From: GWC2-37-8 sp964485555
GTDB taxonomy: Bacteria; Patescibacteriota; Minisyncoccia; Moranbacterales; GWC2-37-73
DNA length: 13,201 nt
Direction: 5' to 3'
Assembly: GCA_964485555.1 (NCBI GenBank)
Contig: CAZAJN010000055.1
Span: 1-13,201 of the forward strand
The notes under the pieces were generated by a model. That model was not told the DNA's origin, ran no database searches, and saw only the letters and a program-made list of their open reading frames with translations. Below, piece after piece: positions 6,993 to 12,795 of this stretch (position 1 is the first letter of the stretch; each line of letters begins with the position of its first letter). Position numbers and translations under genes: made by a program.

Positions 6993-7008
6993 AAATTTAT
7001 GCTATTAT
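6980..7008 (+). promoter_or_regulatory. near-consensus promoter for plus-strand small gene
   Basis: TTGACA (6980-6985) and TATTAT (7003-7008) are separated by 17 bp. TG sits one base before the -10 box (7000-7001), giving an extended -10. This is the best sigma70-type promoter in the window. Two more TTGACA copies at 6968-6973 and 6986-6991 form a direct array. It points to the plus strand, opposite to all neighbouring genes, and overlaps the ruvX 5' end. Confidence 0.8.
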
Positions 7009-7042
7009 TGATTGAAGCAGTAAAATACATGCGGCATTGAAT

Positions 7043-7050
7043 CAGGAGGC
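7043..7050 (+). promoter_or_regulatory. strong Shine-Dalgarno site (AGGAGG)
   Basis: CAGGAGGC precedes the ATG at 7054-7056, with the AGGAGG core about 5 nt from the start codon. This is a full match to the anti-Shine-Dalgarno sequence. No minus-strand gene in the window has anything comparable before its start, so this site decides both strand and start for the small ORF. Confidence 0.8.
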
Positions 7051-7053
7051 GTT

Positions 7054-7230
7054 ATGTCTTTCCAGTTATTTCTGCAATGTTTACTCGCTGGTGTTGCACC
7101 TCTCTTGCTGTTCCTTGCAGCAAAAGAAACTTTAAGAACCACATTCCCGGAAATTCACGATAGCGTTGCAAGAAAGTTTCTCGACGCTTGCTGGGAAATT
7201 GAAAATCTGTGGAATTGTCTTGGTACTTAA
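7054..7230 (+). CDS. 58-residue small membrane protein, unknown, lone plus-strand gene
   Basis: I do not recognise this protein. It begins MSFQLFLQCLLAGVAPLLLF. Residues 3-22 form one hydrophobic helix able to span or insert into a membrane. A polar, probably helical tail (24-58) has mixed charges, two Trp (47, 53) and Cys46 and Cys54, and ends NLWNCLGT; Cys9 lies in the helix. Evidence for a real gene is contextual: a 17-bp-spaced promoter upstream, a perfect AGGAGG at proper distance, and an intrinsic terminator 20 nt after the stop, all on the same strand and opposite to every neighbour. Codons look less AT-biased than those of flanking genes. Possibilities include a toxin-like or stress peptide, a phage-derived small protein, or a dual-function RNA. 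None is demonstrated. Confidence 0.7.
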   Translation: MSFQLFLQCLLAGVAPLLLFLAAKETLRTTFPEIHDSVARKFLDACWEIENLWNCLGT

Positions 7231-7250
7231 CCACTACAATCTACCCACCT

Positions 7251-7291
7251 CCCCGCGTTGGCGCATGTCGCTGACCCGGGGAATTTTTTAT
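7251..7291 (+). terminator. intrinsic terminator of the plus-strand small gene
   Basis: The left arm is 7251-7263 (CCCCGCGTTGGCG), the loop 7264-7268 (CATGT) and the right arm 7269-7281 (CGCTGACCCGGGG). Twelve of 13 positions pair, including two G-U pairs, with one C-C mismatch. AA and then six T residues (7284-7289) follow, with more T beyond. The U-tract is 3' of the stem only on the plus strand, which fixes the direction. It begins 20 nt after the stop codon of the 58-residue ORF. Confidence 0.85.
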
Positions 7292-7534
7292 TTTAAAATT
7301 GCTTGCCTTTCACATTCCGTATTCAATTCGCACTAGAAATGTGCCGATACAAATCTGCAGTGAGTAGAGCGTTAAAAAAATTTTGAAGTGAGCGCCCGTC
7401 AGCAGACGCAGACGCGCAACGTAAATTTTAGTGAAACGAGCTAGCAGTTTGTCGCACACATTTCTCTGTGCGGGAGTTTTCTTTCTCCACCTTCTTTTGC
7501 GGAAAAAGAAAGTGGAACCCTTGCGGTAGCAAAA
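7292..7534. other. gene-free, structure-rich interval downstream of map
   Basis: There is no credible ORF or tRNA here. Several inverted repeats are visible. CACATT (7311-7316) pairs with AATGTG (7338-7343). CGCACA (7453-7458) pairs with TGTGCG (7467-7472). The arm CCAC-TTCTTTT (7487-7498) pairs with AAAAGAA-GTGG (7504-7515) with one mismatch. AGAAATGTG (7335-7343) is the exact reverse complement of 7457-7465. Around 7391-7418 lies a GC-rich run with CAGACG repeated (AGCAGACGCAGACGCGC). No hairpin is followed by a U-tract, so map termination is not explained. It could be a structured RNA or a decayed non-autonomous element. Confidence 0.4.
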
Positions 7535-8299
7535 TTATTTTGTCAAAACTTCAATTCCATCTTTCGTGATCAAAATAGTATTTTCATAGTGTGCTGAAAG
7601 TTTGCGATCAGCCGTCAAAAAAACCCATCCGTCCGGTCCTATCACGGTTTCATGAGTTCCAACATTGATCATCGGTTCAAGCGCCAAAGTCATGCCGGCT
7701 TTCAAAGAAATGTCTCGATATCCTTTTTCAAAATAATTCGGAACTTGGGGACTCTCATGAAGATTCTTTCCAATGCCATGCCCCACCAAATTCTTCACCA
7801 CTGAAAAACCTGCATCCTCAGCAACCTTTTGAACAGTCTTGGAATATTCGCTGAGATTCGCGCCGTCTTTCAAATTTTTCACACCATTCCAGAAAGTTTT
7901 CTCAGTGACTTCAATAAGTTTTTGAGCCTCCTGACTTATTTCTCCAATCGGAAATGTGCGGGCCATGTCAGCAAAAAATCCATCCAACTTAAGTCCGATA
8001 TCGATTTTGAAAATATCACCATCCTTCAAAATTACTTCGTCACTTGGGATGCCATGCACCACTTCGTCATTCAAGGATGCGCATATTGTGGCAGGAAAAG
8101 GATTTCTCTTTTCACCATAACCTTTGAAGGCTGGCAGCGCCCCGTGTGATAAAACAAGCTCCTCTGCGAGCTTGTCAATTTGCAAGGTGCTGATTCCAGG
8201 GGCTACATTTTTCTCAAGTTCACGCATAACAGCCGCCAAAGATTTTCCAGCTCGGCGCATGATTCCCAATTCTTTTTCTGATTTAATATGAATACTCAT
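7535..8299 (-). CDS. map: methionine aminopeptidase, type I
   Basis: Map removes the initiator methionine from nascent proteins at the ribosome with a dinuclear metal centre. The 254 residues match the type I length with no type II insertion. Metal ligands are Asp100 (KIDIG), Asp111 (ADMAR), His174 (GHGIG), Glu208 (ALEPM) and Glu239 (HYENT). The substrate-contacting histidines are His82 (VVHGIP) and His181 (LHESP). The start is the ATG at 8297-8299, reading MSIHIKSEKELGIMRRAG as in homologues. It is the last gene of the spc-like operon here and follows adk, the common bacterial order. infA and rpmJ, which often come next, are absent from the window. Confidence 0.97.
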   Translation of the reverse strand: MSIHIKSEKELGIMRRAGKSLAAVMRELEKNVAPGISTLQIDKLAEELVLSHGALPAFKGYGEKRNPFPATICASLNDEVVHGIPSDEVILKDGDIFKIDIGLKLDGFFADMARTFPIGEISQEAQKLIEVTEKTFWNGVKNLKDGANLSEYSKTVQKVAEDAGFSVVKNLVGHGIGKNLHESPQVPNYFEKGYRDISLKAGMTLALEPMINVGTHETVIGPDGWVFLTADRKLSAHYENTILITKDGIEVLTK

Positions 8300-8368
8300 A
8301 AGCTTTTTAGTTTGCCAGCCGGCGAATTAACTTTTTAGCTTCTAGATTTTCTCTAAAAAGCTAGGAAG
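8300..8368 (-). repeat. adk-map spacer with AGCTTTTTAG inverted repeats
   Basis: AGCTTTTTAG (8301-8310) is an exact inverted partner of CTAAAAAGCT (8353-8362). CTTTTTAG (8331-8338) can pair with the same right arm, so two alternative hairpins are possible in the mRNA just before the map start. GCCGGC (8318-8323) sits between them. The same words fill the adk-secY spacer. Confidence 0.6.
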
Positions 8369-9013
8369 CTAATCACCTAATGCCTGGATTATATCTTCGA
8401 ACACTTTTTCCTTGCTCTGATTTCCATCAACCTCAATCAAAACTCCTTTTTTACGATATTCCTCAATCACAGGAACAGTTATCTCGTAAAAAGTCTTGAG
8501 CCTTTTTGCAACGCCATCTGGAGTATCATCACTTCTCTGCATGATTGGACCATGGCAAGTCGGGCATGGGTCATTAGACGAAACAATATCCTTCCCCAAA
8601 ACAAAATGCCTATAGCAAACCGTGCAGGCATACCGTTTGGTTATTCTGGCAACCGATTCTTCATATGGAAGAGCTATATAAATAGCCCTATCAATCTCCC
8701 TATCAATTTTAGAGAGCATTTTTTCAACCGGCTCGATCTGACCCATGGTGCGAGGAGCACTATCGAGTATTACGCCCATTTGAGACGGAACTTTCTCCAA
8801 ATATGTTTCCAGAACTTGAGCCGTGATATCATCAGGAATCATTTCTTTTTGATCATTCAATTCCTTGATTTTCTTTCCAAGCTCAGTTTGTTCCCGTCCG
8901 ATCTCCCTGAAAATTTGTCCGGTTTCGATATGCTGAAGATCGTACTTTGTTGAGAGCAGATCAGCTTGTGTTCCTTTTCCGCTTCCTTGTGGACCAAATA
9001 TGATAATATTCAT
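8369..9013 (-). CDS. adk: adenylate kinase, zinc-type LID
   Basis: Adk equilibrates ATP + AMP with 2 ADP in the cytoplasm. The P-loop is GPQGSGKGT (7-15). The AMP-binding region includes TGQIFR (31-36). The LID carries four cysteines, C130-x2-C133 and C150-x2-C153, a structural zinc site found in many bacterial enzymes. QRSDDTPDGVAKRL (159-172) is the conserved arginine-rich block. The normally near-invariant LDGFPRT reads LDSAPRT (83-89). The conserved arginine is kept, but the Gly-Phe pair next to the AMP site is replaced. The length of 214 is standard for a long-form kinase. It lies between secY and map as usual in spc operons. The start ATG has no Shine-Dalgarno sequence and sits in an AGCTTTTT repeat spacer. 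Confidence 0.96.
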   Translation of the reverse strand: MNIIIFGPQGSGKGTQADLLSTKYDLQHIETGQIFREIGREQTELGKKIKELNDQKEMIPDDITAQVLETYLEKVPSQMGVILDSAPRTMGQIEPVEKMLSKIDREIDRAIYIALPYEESVARITKRYACTVCYRHFVLGKDIVSSNDPCPTCHGPIMQRSDDTPDGVAKRLKTFYEITVPVIEEYRKKGVLIEVDGNQSKEKVFEDIIQALGD

Positions 9014-9122
9014 TAGTTAGCTTTTTAGGCTCTAGCTTTTTAGCTTTTTAGCTTTTTAGCTTATCCACGGATAAAGAAACTATCCTAAGAAGCTAATGCC
9101 TGAGAAGCTATAAAGCTGTTAA
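9014..9122 (-). repeat. secY-adk spacer with TAGCTTTT tandem repeat
   Basis: On the plus strand the 8-bp unit TAGCTTTT occurs three times in tandem at 9033-9056, continues partly to 9063, and has a further copy at 9018-9025. TTATCC and GGATAA (9061-9074) form a short inverted repeat around AC. GAAGCTA-like words follow to 9110. No promoter or gene is visible. Confidence 0.65.
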
Positions 9123-10394
9123 TTAGAATCCTTCGTAGTCTCGCATTACGAGCTGACTTTCAATCTGCTTGATTGTTTCAATGACAACAGAAACAACGAT
9201 AAGAATACTGGTTCCTCCTACTTGCAAAGATTGTATATTAGTAAGACCCTGAACTATGAAAGGCAGGACTGCAATAAGACCCAAAAATAAAGCGCCGGTC
9301 AAAGTGATCCTGTTCATGATTTTGTACAAATAATCCGCAGTGGTTTTCCCTGGTCTGATTCCCGGAATATAACCTCCTTGTTTTTGCAGATTTTCAGAAA
9401 TCTTGACTGGATCAAAAACCACAGCTGTATAGAAATATGTGAACAACACAATCAAAATAAAATAAAGACTGCTATAGAAAACCTGATTTTGAAAAAGATT
9501 ATTCACAGAAGTTGCCAAGTCGGCAACTGTTTGATTGCCAGCTTTCATCAAAAATGATGCGATCATTCCAGGAAAAAGCATGATAGACATGGCAAAGATG
9601 ATCGGAATAACGCCAGCCTGATTCACACGAAGCGGAAGATGCGAGGATGAACCACCATAGGTCTTGTCTCCGCGAATGCGCTTGGCATAGGAAACCGGAA
9701 TGTTCCTTTGTCCTTCAGTTACCATGACAACTCCGGCAATAGTCGCAAAAGTCACTGCCAATAATCCGATATAGACAAAAACCTGAGTCGAATCGAAAGT
9801 TAGAAACAATTTTGAAATTCCAGATGGAAGTCCGCTGACGATTCCAGCAAAGATGATCAATGAGACACCATTCCCAATCCCCTTTTCCGTTATCAGCTCT
9901 CCGAGCCACATCAAGAAAACTGTTCCGGCTGTCGCAATCACCACAATCATGGAGATGTCGAAAGCCGAAGTAACCTGCAAAACCCCTTGCGAACGAAGCA
10001 GGGCGATCATAGAAAAGGTTTGCAATGCAGCTAGAGGCACAGTGAGCCAGCGTGTCCACATATTGAATTTCTGACGTCCGGTCTCCCCTTCTTCCTTATA
10101 GATCTGTTCGACTCGAGGAACAATCATGGTCAAAAGTTGCATGATGATTGATGCAGTAATGTAAGGACCGACACCAAGCATGACGATTGAAATGTTTGTG
10201 AGTCCTCCTCCTGAAAAAACATTCAGCATTCCCAAGAATTGATTTCCTTCAAAAAGACGCCTCAATTGTTCCATGTCCACGCCTGGAAGTGGAACATTGG
10301 CAGCAATCCTAAAAACAACAAGAATCCCCAGAATGAAGAGGATCTTGTTGCGAAGTTCAGTGACCTTGAATATTTGTGTTATTTTTTCGAGCAT
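9123..10394 (-). CDS. secY: preprotein translocase subunit SecY
   Basis: SecY is the ten-helix channel of the SecYEG translocon in the cytoplasmic membrane. The 423 residues begin with a cytoplasmic amphipathic segment (MLEKITQIFKVTELRNKI) followed by TM1. VPLPGVD (34-40) and the plug-region segment FSGGGLTNISI (60-70) are present. ITEKGIGNGVSLIIFAGI (168-185) is a hallmark. SYAKRIRGDKTYGGSSSHLP (235-254), in the large cytoplasmic loop used by SecA and the ribosome, and VNQAGVIPIIFA (257-268) are highly conserved. The C-terminus (GGTSILIVVSVVIETIKQIE) matches TM10. It follows rplO and precedes adk, as in most bacteria. No frameshift is seen. Confidence 0.98.
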   Translation of the reverse strand: MLEKITQIFKVTELRNKILFILGILVVFRIAANVPLPGVDMEQLRRLFEGNQFLGMLNVFSGGGLTNISIVMLGVGPYITASIIMQLLTMIVPRVEQIYKEEGETGRQKFNMWTRWLTVPLAALQTFSMIALLRSQGVLQVTSAFDISMIVVIATAGTVFLMWLGELITEKGIGNGVSLIIFAGIVSGLPSGISKLFLTFDSTQVFVYIGLLAVTFATIAGVVMVTEGQRNIPVSYAKRIRGDKTYGGSSSHLPLRVNQAGVIPIIFAMSIMLFPGMIASFLMKAGNQTVADLATSVNNLFQNQVFYSSLYFILIVLFTYFYTAVVFDPVKISENLQKQGGYIPGIRPGKTTADYLYKIMNRITLTGALFLGLIAVLPFIVQGLTNIQSLQVGGTSILIVVSVVIETIKQIESQLVMRDYEGF

Positions 10395-10528
10395 TAAGAT
10401 AGCTTTCAGCTTCTAGCTTTCAGCTTCTAGCCACTGGCTCTAAGCTTTTGACTTTAAGCTTTAAATAAAAAAGAAATTATTTCTTACCGTAAGCTTTTCA
10501 CTAGAAGCTAGCAGCTATAAGCTAGTAG
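10395..10528 (-). repeat. rplO-secY spacer with 14-bp tandem duplication and AGCTTCTAG words
   Basis: TAGCTTTCAGCTTC is perfectly duplicated at 10400-10413 and 10414-10427. GCTTCTAG (10423-10430) has an exact inverted partner CTAGAAGC (10501-10508), so the spacer can fold back on itself. AAGCTTT-type and AGCTATAAGCTAG words fill the rest. At 134 bp it is the longest repeat spacer between ribosomal-operon genes in the window and precedes the secY start. Confidence 0.65.
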
Positions 10529-10966
10529 CTATTCTAGAATAGTTCCACCTGCTTTGATTATAGCATCTTTAGCAGTTCCTGAAAGCAGAATTTCAGCGGA
10601 AATTGTAAGTTTTTTAGTGATAGCTCCAGTGGTCAAGATTTTTACTCCATCTTTCGCATCAGCCTTGTCGATAAGTTTAGAACTTAGCAATGTTTCCATT
10701 GAAATAATATCTCCGTCTTTGAAGGTTTTTTCCAAAGCTTCAAGCTTGACGACGGTTTTCTTAGCGTTCAAAGATTTGAATCCTCGAACTTTCTTCAAGC
10801 GTTCAACCAAAGAAGATCGTCCTCCTTCGAACAATGGATCAATAGATGCTCCAGAGCGAGCTTTCTGACCTTTGTTTCCGCGTCCGGAATAAGTTCCGCG
10901 TTTTCCTCCGCGACCAACGGTCTTTTTCACTTTGCGTTTTTTAACTGTAAGTTGATGAATTTGCAT
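10529..10966 (-). CDS. rplO: 50S ribosomal protein L15 (uL15)
   Basis: L15 is a late-assembling 23S rRNA-binding protein of the large subunit. I chose the ATG at 10964-10966, giving 145 residues starting MQIHQLTVKKRKVKKTVGRG, which matches the family N-terminus (M-x-L/I-H-x-L). The frame is open 14 codons further upstream, but that extension (MTDLKDLKDFRLTY) is just the translated 9-bp spacer repeat and is not expected in L15. The basic, glycine-rich RNA-binding stretch GRGGKRGTYSGRGNKGQKAR covers about 19-38. The C-terminal globular half is less conserved but of normal length. It follows rpsE directly; rpmD is missing between them. No Shine-Dalgarno sequence is present. Confidence 0.95.
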   Translation of the reverse strand: MQIHQLTVKKRKVKKTVGRGGKRGTYSGRGNKGQKARSGASIDPLFEGGRSSLVERLKKVRGFKSLNAKKTVVKLEALEKTFKDGDIISMETLLSSKLIDKADAKDGVKILTTGAITKKLTISAEILLSGTAKDAIIKAGGTILE

Positions 10967-11062
10967 ATAAGTTAGTCTAAAGTCCTTCAAGTCCTTCAAG
11001 TCCGTCAAGTCAATGCATTTTACTTTATGACCTTGTAAACTTTATGACCTTATAAACCATTA
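10967..11062 (-). repeat. rpsE-rplO spacer with 9-bp and 17-bp tandem repeats
   Basis: On the plus strand AAGTCCTTC repeats at 10980-10988, 10989-10997 and 10998-11006 (the last AAGTCCGTC), with a partial fourth copy. A 17-bp unit, ACTTTATGACCTTGTAA, is at 11022-11038 and repeats with one change at 11039-11055. In other bacteria this position holds rpmD (L30). The 96 bp here contain no L30-like reading frame. The 9-bp unit is in frame with rplO and codes for Asp-Leu-Lys. Confidence 0.75.
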
Positions 11063-11578
11063 TTATTTTACTTCTTTAACTTCATTAATTTCCTTGAACG
11101 CTTTGATGCGTGGCGCTTTAAGTGCCTTCAAAGCCTCGATTGTTACTCTCGCAACATTAAGTTTGTTTGAAGTTCCCAAAGATTTTGAAACAATATCACG
11201 AATTCCAGCCAAATCAACCACGGCTCGGACAGCACCTCCAGCAATAACTCCGCGTCCTTCAGAAGCTGGTTTCAAAAGAACCTTAGCGCTTCCAAGTTTC
11301 ATGCTAATATCATGAGGAATAGTATTTCCAGAAAGTTTAACGTGGATCATGCATTTCTTTGCATCATTGTAAGCTTTTTGGATAGCATCTGAAACGTCAG
11401 ATCCTTTAGCAACACCAACGCCAACTTTTCCCTTGCGGTCACCAATAACCAATGTTGCTCGGAAACGAAATCTTCGTCCACCTTTTACTACACGGGTAAC
11501 GCGAGCCAAATCTAAAAGTTTCTGTTCGAATTCAGGTTTCTCTCTGCGTGCTCCTTTTTTTCCTGGTCTCTTATTCAT
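11063..11578 (-). CDS. rpsE: 30S ribosomal protein S5 (uS5)
   Basis: S5 is a 30S body protein important for decoding accuracy and mRNA unwinding at the entry site. The 171 residues show the N-terminal double-stranded-RNA-binding fold. RVTRVVKGGRRFRFRATLVIGDRKGKVGVGVAKGSDV-like sequence runs from about 27 to 62 and includes VVKGGRRF and GDRKGKVGVG. The C-terminal domain carries LLKPASEGRGVIAGGAVRAV (101-120) and SLGTSNKLNVARVTIEALKAL (133-153). The basic N-terminal extension (MNKRPGKKGARREK) and a charged C-terminal tail ending EVKEVK are lineage-variable. The ATG at 11576-11578 has no Shine-Dalgarno. It lies in standard order after rplR, across a 115-bp repeat spacer. Confidence 0.97.
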   Translation of the reverse strand: MNKRPGKKGARREKPEFEQKLLDLARVTRVVKGGRRFRFRATLVIGDRKGKVGVGVAKGSDVSDAIQKAYNDAKKCMIHVKLSGNTIPHDISMKLGSAKVLLKPASEGRGVIAGGAVRAVVDLAGIRDIVSKSLGTSNKLNVARVTIEALKALKAPRIKAFKEINEVKEVK

Positions 11579-11693
11579 ATTCTATAATTAAATTCCTAAT
11601 TTCTAATTTCTGATTTTTAACAATTTCTAATAAATTAATTTCGAAATGTTTGAAAATTGAAAATTGAAAATTGAAAATTTTTAAAACTTTAGT
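11579..11693 (-). repeat. rplR-rpsE spacer with 7-bp tandem repeats
   Basis: On the plus strand GAAAATT is repeated four times exactly at 11652-11679, and CTAATTT three times (the last CTGATTT) at 11596-11616. The rest is AT-rich filler of the same kind. No ORF or promoter is convincing. Confidence 0.7.
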
Positions 11694-12044
11694 TTAAAAC
11701 ATTAGTCCACCTTCGCGAGCTCCTTCAGCCAAAGCCTTCACTTTTCCATGATATCGGTAACCAGCTCGGTCATAAGTAACTGTTGAGATTTGCAAAGCGA
11801 TGCATTTTTTTGCAATCAACTTTCCAACCTCCTTAGCTCCTTCAATTGTGTTCTCACCCTTCTTGAGCTCAGAAAGCTTGGCACTTGCCAAAGTCTTTCC
11901 TGCTACATCATCAATAACTTGAGCATAAATGCTTTTCAGACTTTTATACACAGCCAAACGTGGACGCTCAGCAGAGCCGGAAATTTTTGCTCGAACTCGG
12001 CGCTTTCGCTGAATTCTACCACTATTGTTACTTGATTTGTTCAT
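11694..12044 (-). CDS. rplR: 50S ribosomal protein L18 (uL18)
   Basis: L18 binds 5S rRNA and links it to the central protuberance of the large subunit. The 116 residues have a basic N-terminus (RIQRKRRVRAKISG, 10-23), then ERPRLAVYKSLKSIYAQVIDD (26-46), and the C-terminal signature YDRAGYRYHGKVKALAEGAREGGLMF (91-116), which is diagnostic. The length is standard. The ATG at 12042-12044 is preferred because the basic region lies just after it. No Shine-Dalgarno is seen. It follows rplF and precedes rpsE, the normal order. Confidence 0.97.
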   Translation of the reverse strand: MNKSSNNSGRIQRKRRVRAKISGSAERPRLAVYKSLKSIYAQVIDDVAGKTLASAKLSELKKGENTIEGAKEVGKLIAKKCIALQISTVTYDRAGYRYHGKVKALAEGAREGGLMF

Positions 12045-12161
12045 ATTGATTATATGCTAATGATGCGAATAAATGCCAATCTGCTAATTGCTAATGGGAA
12101 CTTATTTTGAATGTATTCGCGATTCGTTGATTAGTATTAATTAGTGGATTAGCATTATTTC
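12045..12161 (-). repeat. rplF-rplR spacer with nested inverted repeats
   Basis: ATGCTAAT (12054-12061) pairs with ATTAGCAT (12148-12155), and inside it GCGAATA (12065-12071) pairs with TATTCGC (12114-12120). The spacer could thus fold into one long interrupted hairpin spanning nearly its whole length. GCTAAT and TTAGT words repeat throughout. There is no U-tract terminator on the minus strand. Confidence 0.6.
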
Positions 12162-12698
12162 TTACTTGCTTGATTTCTTACCTTCTTTGCGACGAACATG
12201 TTCTCCAACATATTTGAACCCTTTGCCCTTGTATGGTTCAACAGGCTTAAGTGCTCGTATGTTAGCAGAAAATTGACCCACAGCGTGCTTGTCAATTCCT
12301 GATACTGTCATAGTGTTACCTTCAATCGTAACATCCAGATTTGCAGGAACTTCAACTATTACAGGATGAGAGAAACCGAGTGCTAAAGTTATGGTTTTTC
12401 CAGCGATATTCATACGGAAACCAACACCATTAAGCTCCAATTGTTTCTTGAACCCGTTCACAACTCCTTCAATCATGTTTTCAATCACACGAGCTGTTGT
12501 TCCCCAGATTGCTGGAACATGCTTTGCCTTGCTTTCTTTTTCAACAGTAAACTCATTTTCAGAAAACTTGATTGAAACATCCAAATGATGCTCGAAAGTT
12601 AGAGTTCCTTTTGGTCCCTTAACAGTGACTACATTTTTTTCTGCAGTGACAGTAACTCCTTGTGGAATTGCAACTGGTTTTTTTCCGATTCTACTCAT
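12162..12698 (-). CDS. rplF: 50S ribosomal protein L6 (uL6)
   Basis: L6 binds 23S rRNA near the factor-binding centre, close to the sarcin-ricin loop. The 178 residues start with the invariant MSRIGKKPVAIPQGVTV. VTVKGPKGTL (24-33) is the conserved N-domain hairpin. The repeated second domain contains LELNGVGFRM (87-96) and LALGFSHPV (105-113). The C-terminal RNA-binding signature KPVEPYKGKGFKYVGEHVRRKEGKK (about 151-175) is intact. Length and start are typical. It lies between rpsH and rplR as in the standard spc operon. Confidence 0.98.
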   Translation of the reverse strand: MSRIGKKPVAIPQGVTVTAEKNVVTVKGPKGTLTFEHHLDVSIKFSENEFTVEKESKAKHVPAIWGTTARVIENMIEGVVNGFKKQLELNGVGFRMNIAGKTITLALGFSHPVIVEVPANLDVTIEGNTMTVSGIDKHAVGQFSANIRALKPVEPYKGKGFKYVGEHVRRKEGKKSSK

Positions 12699-12795
12699 AA
12701 TATTTTAGTCAAAAGTCTTTCAAGTTCTTCAAGTCTATCAAGCCAATTCTTCATGGACTTTACGGACTTTAAGCTTTATGGACTACAATTATTTT
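12699..12795 (-). repeat. rpsH-rplF spacer with 9-bp AAGTCYTTC repeats
   Basis: On the plus strand the 9-bp unit occurs as AAGTCTTTC (12713-12721), AAGTTCTTC (12722-12730) and AAGTCTATC (12731-12739). It is followed by an opposite-sense pair, GGACTTTAC (12755-12763) and GGACTTTAA (12764-12772). The AAGTC and GACTT halves are complementary, so a hairpin is possible. The same 9-bp unit fills the rpsE-rplO spacer. Confidence 0.7.

Noticed and set aside
7052..7234. 60-codon minus-strand ORF over the small plus-strand gene
   Set aside because: It is the antisense of the 58-residue ORF. It has no ribosome binding site, its product is not membrane- or domain-like, and promoter, AGGAGG and terminator all point to the plus strand.
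7487..7515. Hairpin after map as spc operon terminator
   Set aside because: The stem is good but no T-run follows on the minus strand, so intrinsic termination is not supported.
9061..9070. TTATCCACGG as a DnaA box
   Set aside because: A single near-match inside a repeat-rich spacer of a ribosomal operon, with no cluster of boxes or AT-rich unwinding region, is not evidence of an origin.
10395..11062. Tandem repeats as a CRISPR array
   Set aside because: Units are 7-17 bp, contiguous or degenerate, without unique spacers or cas genes.
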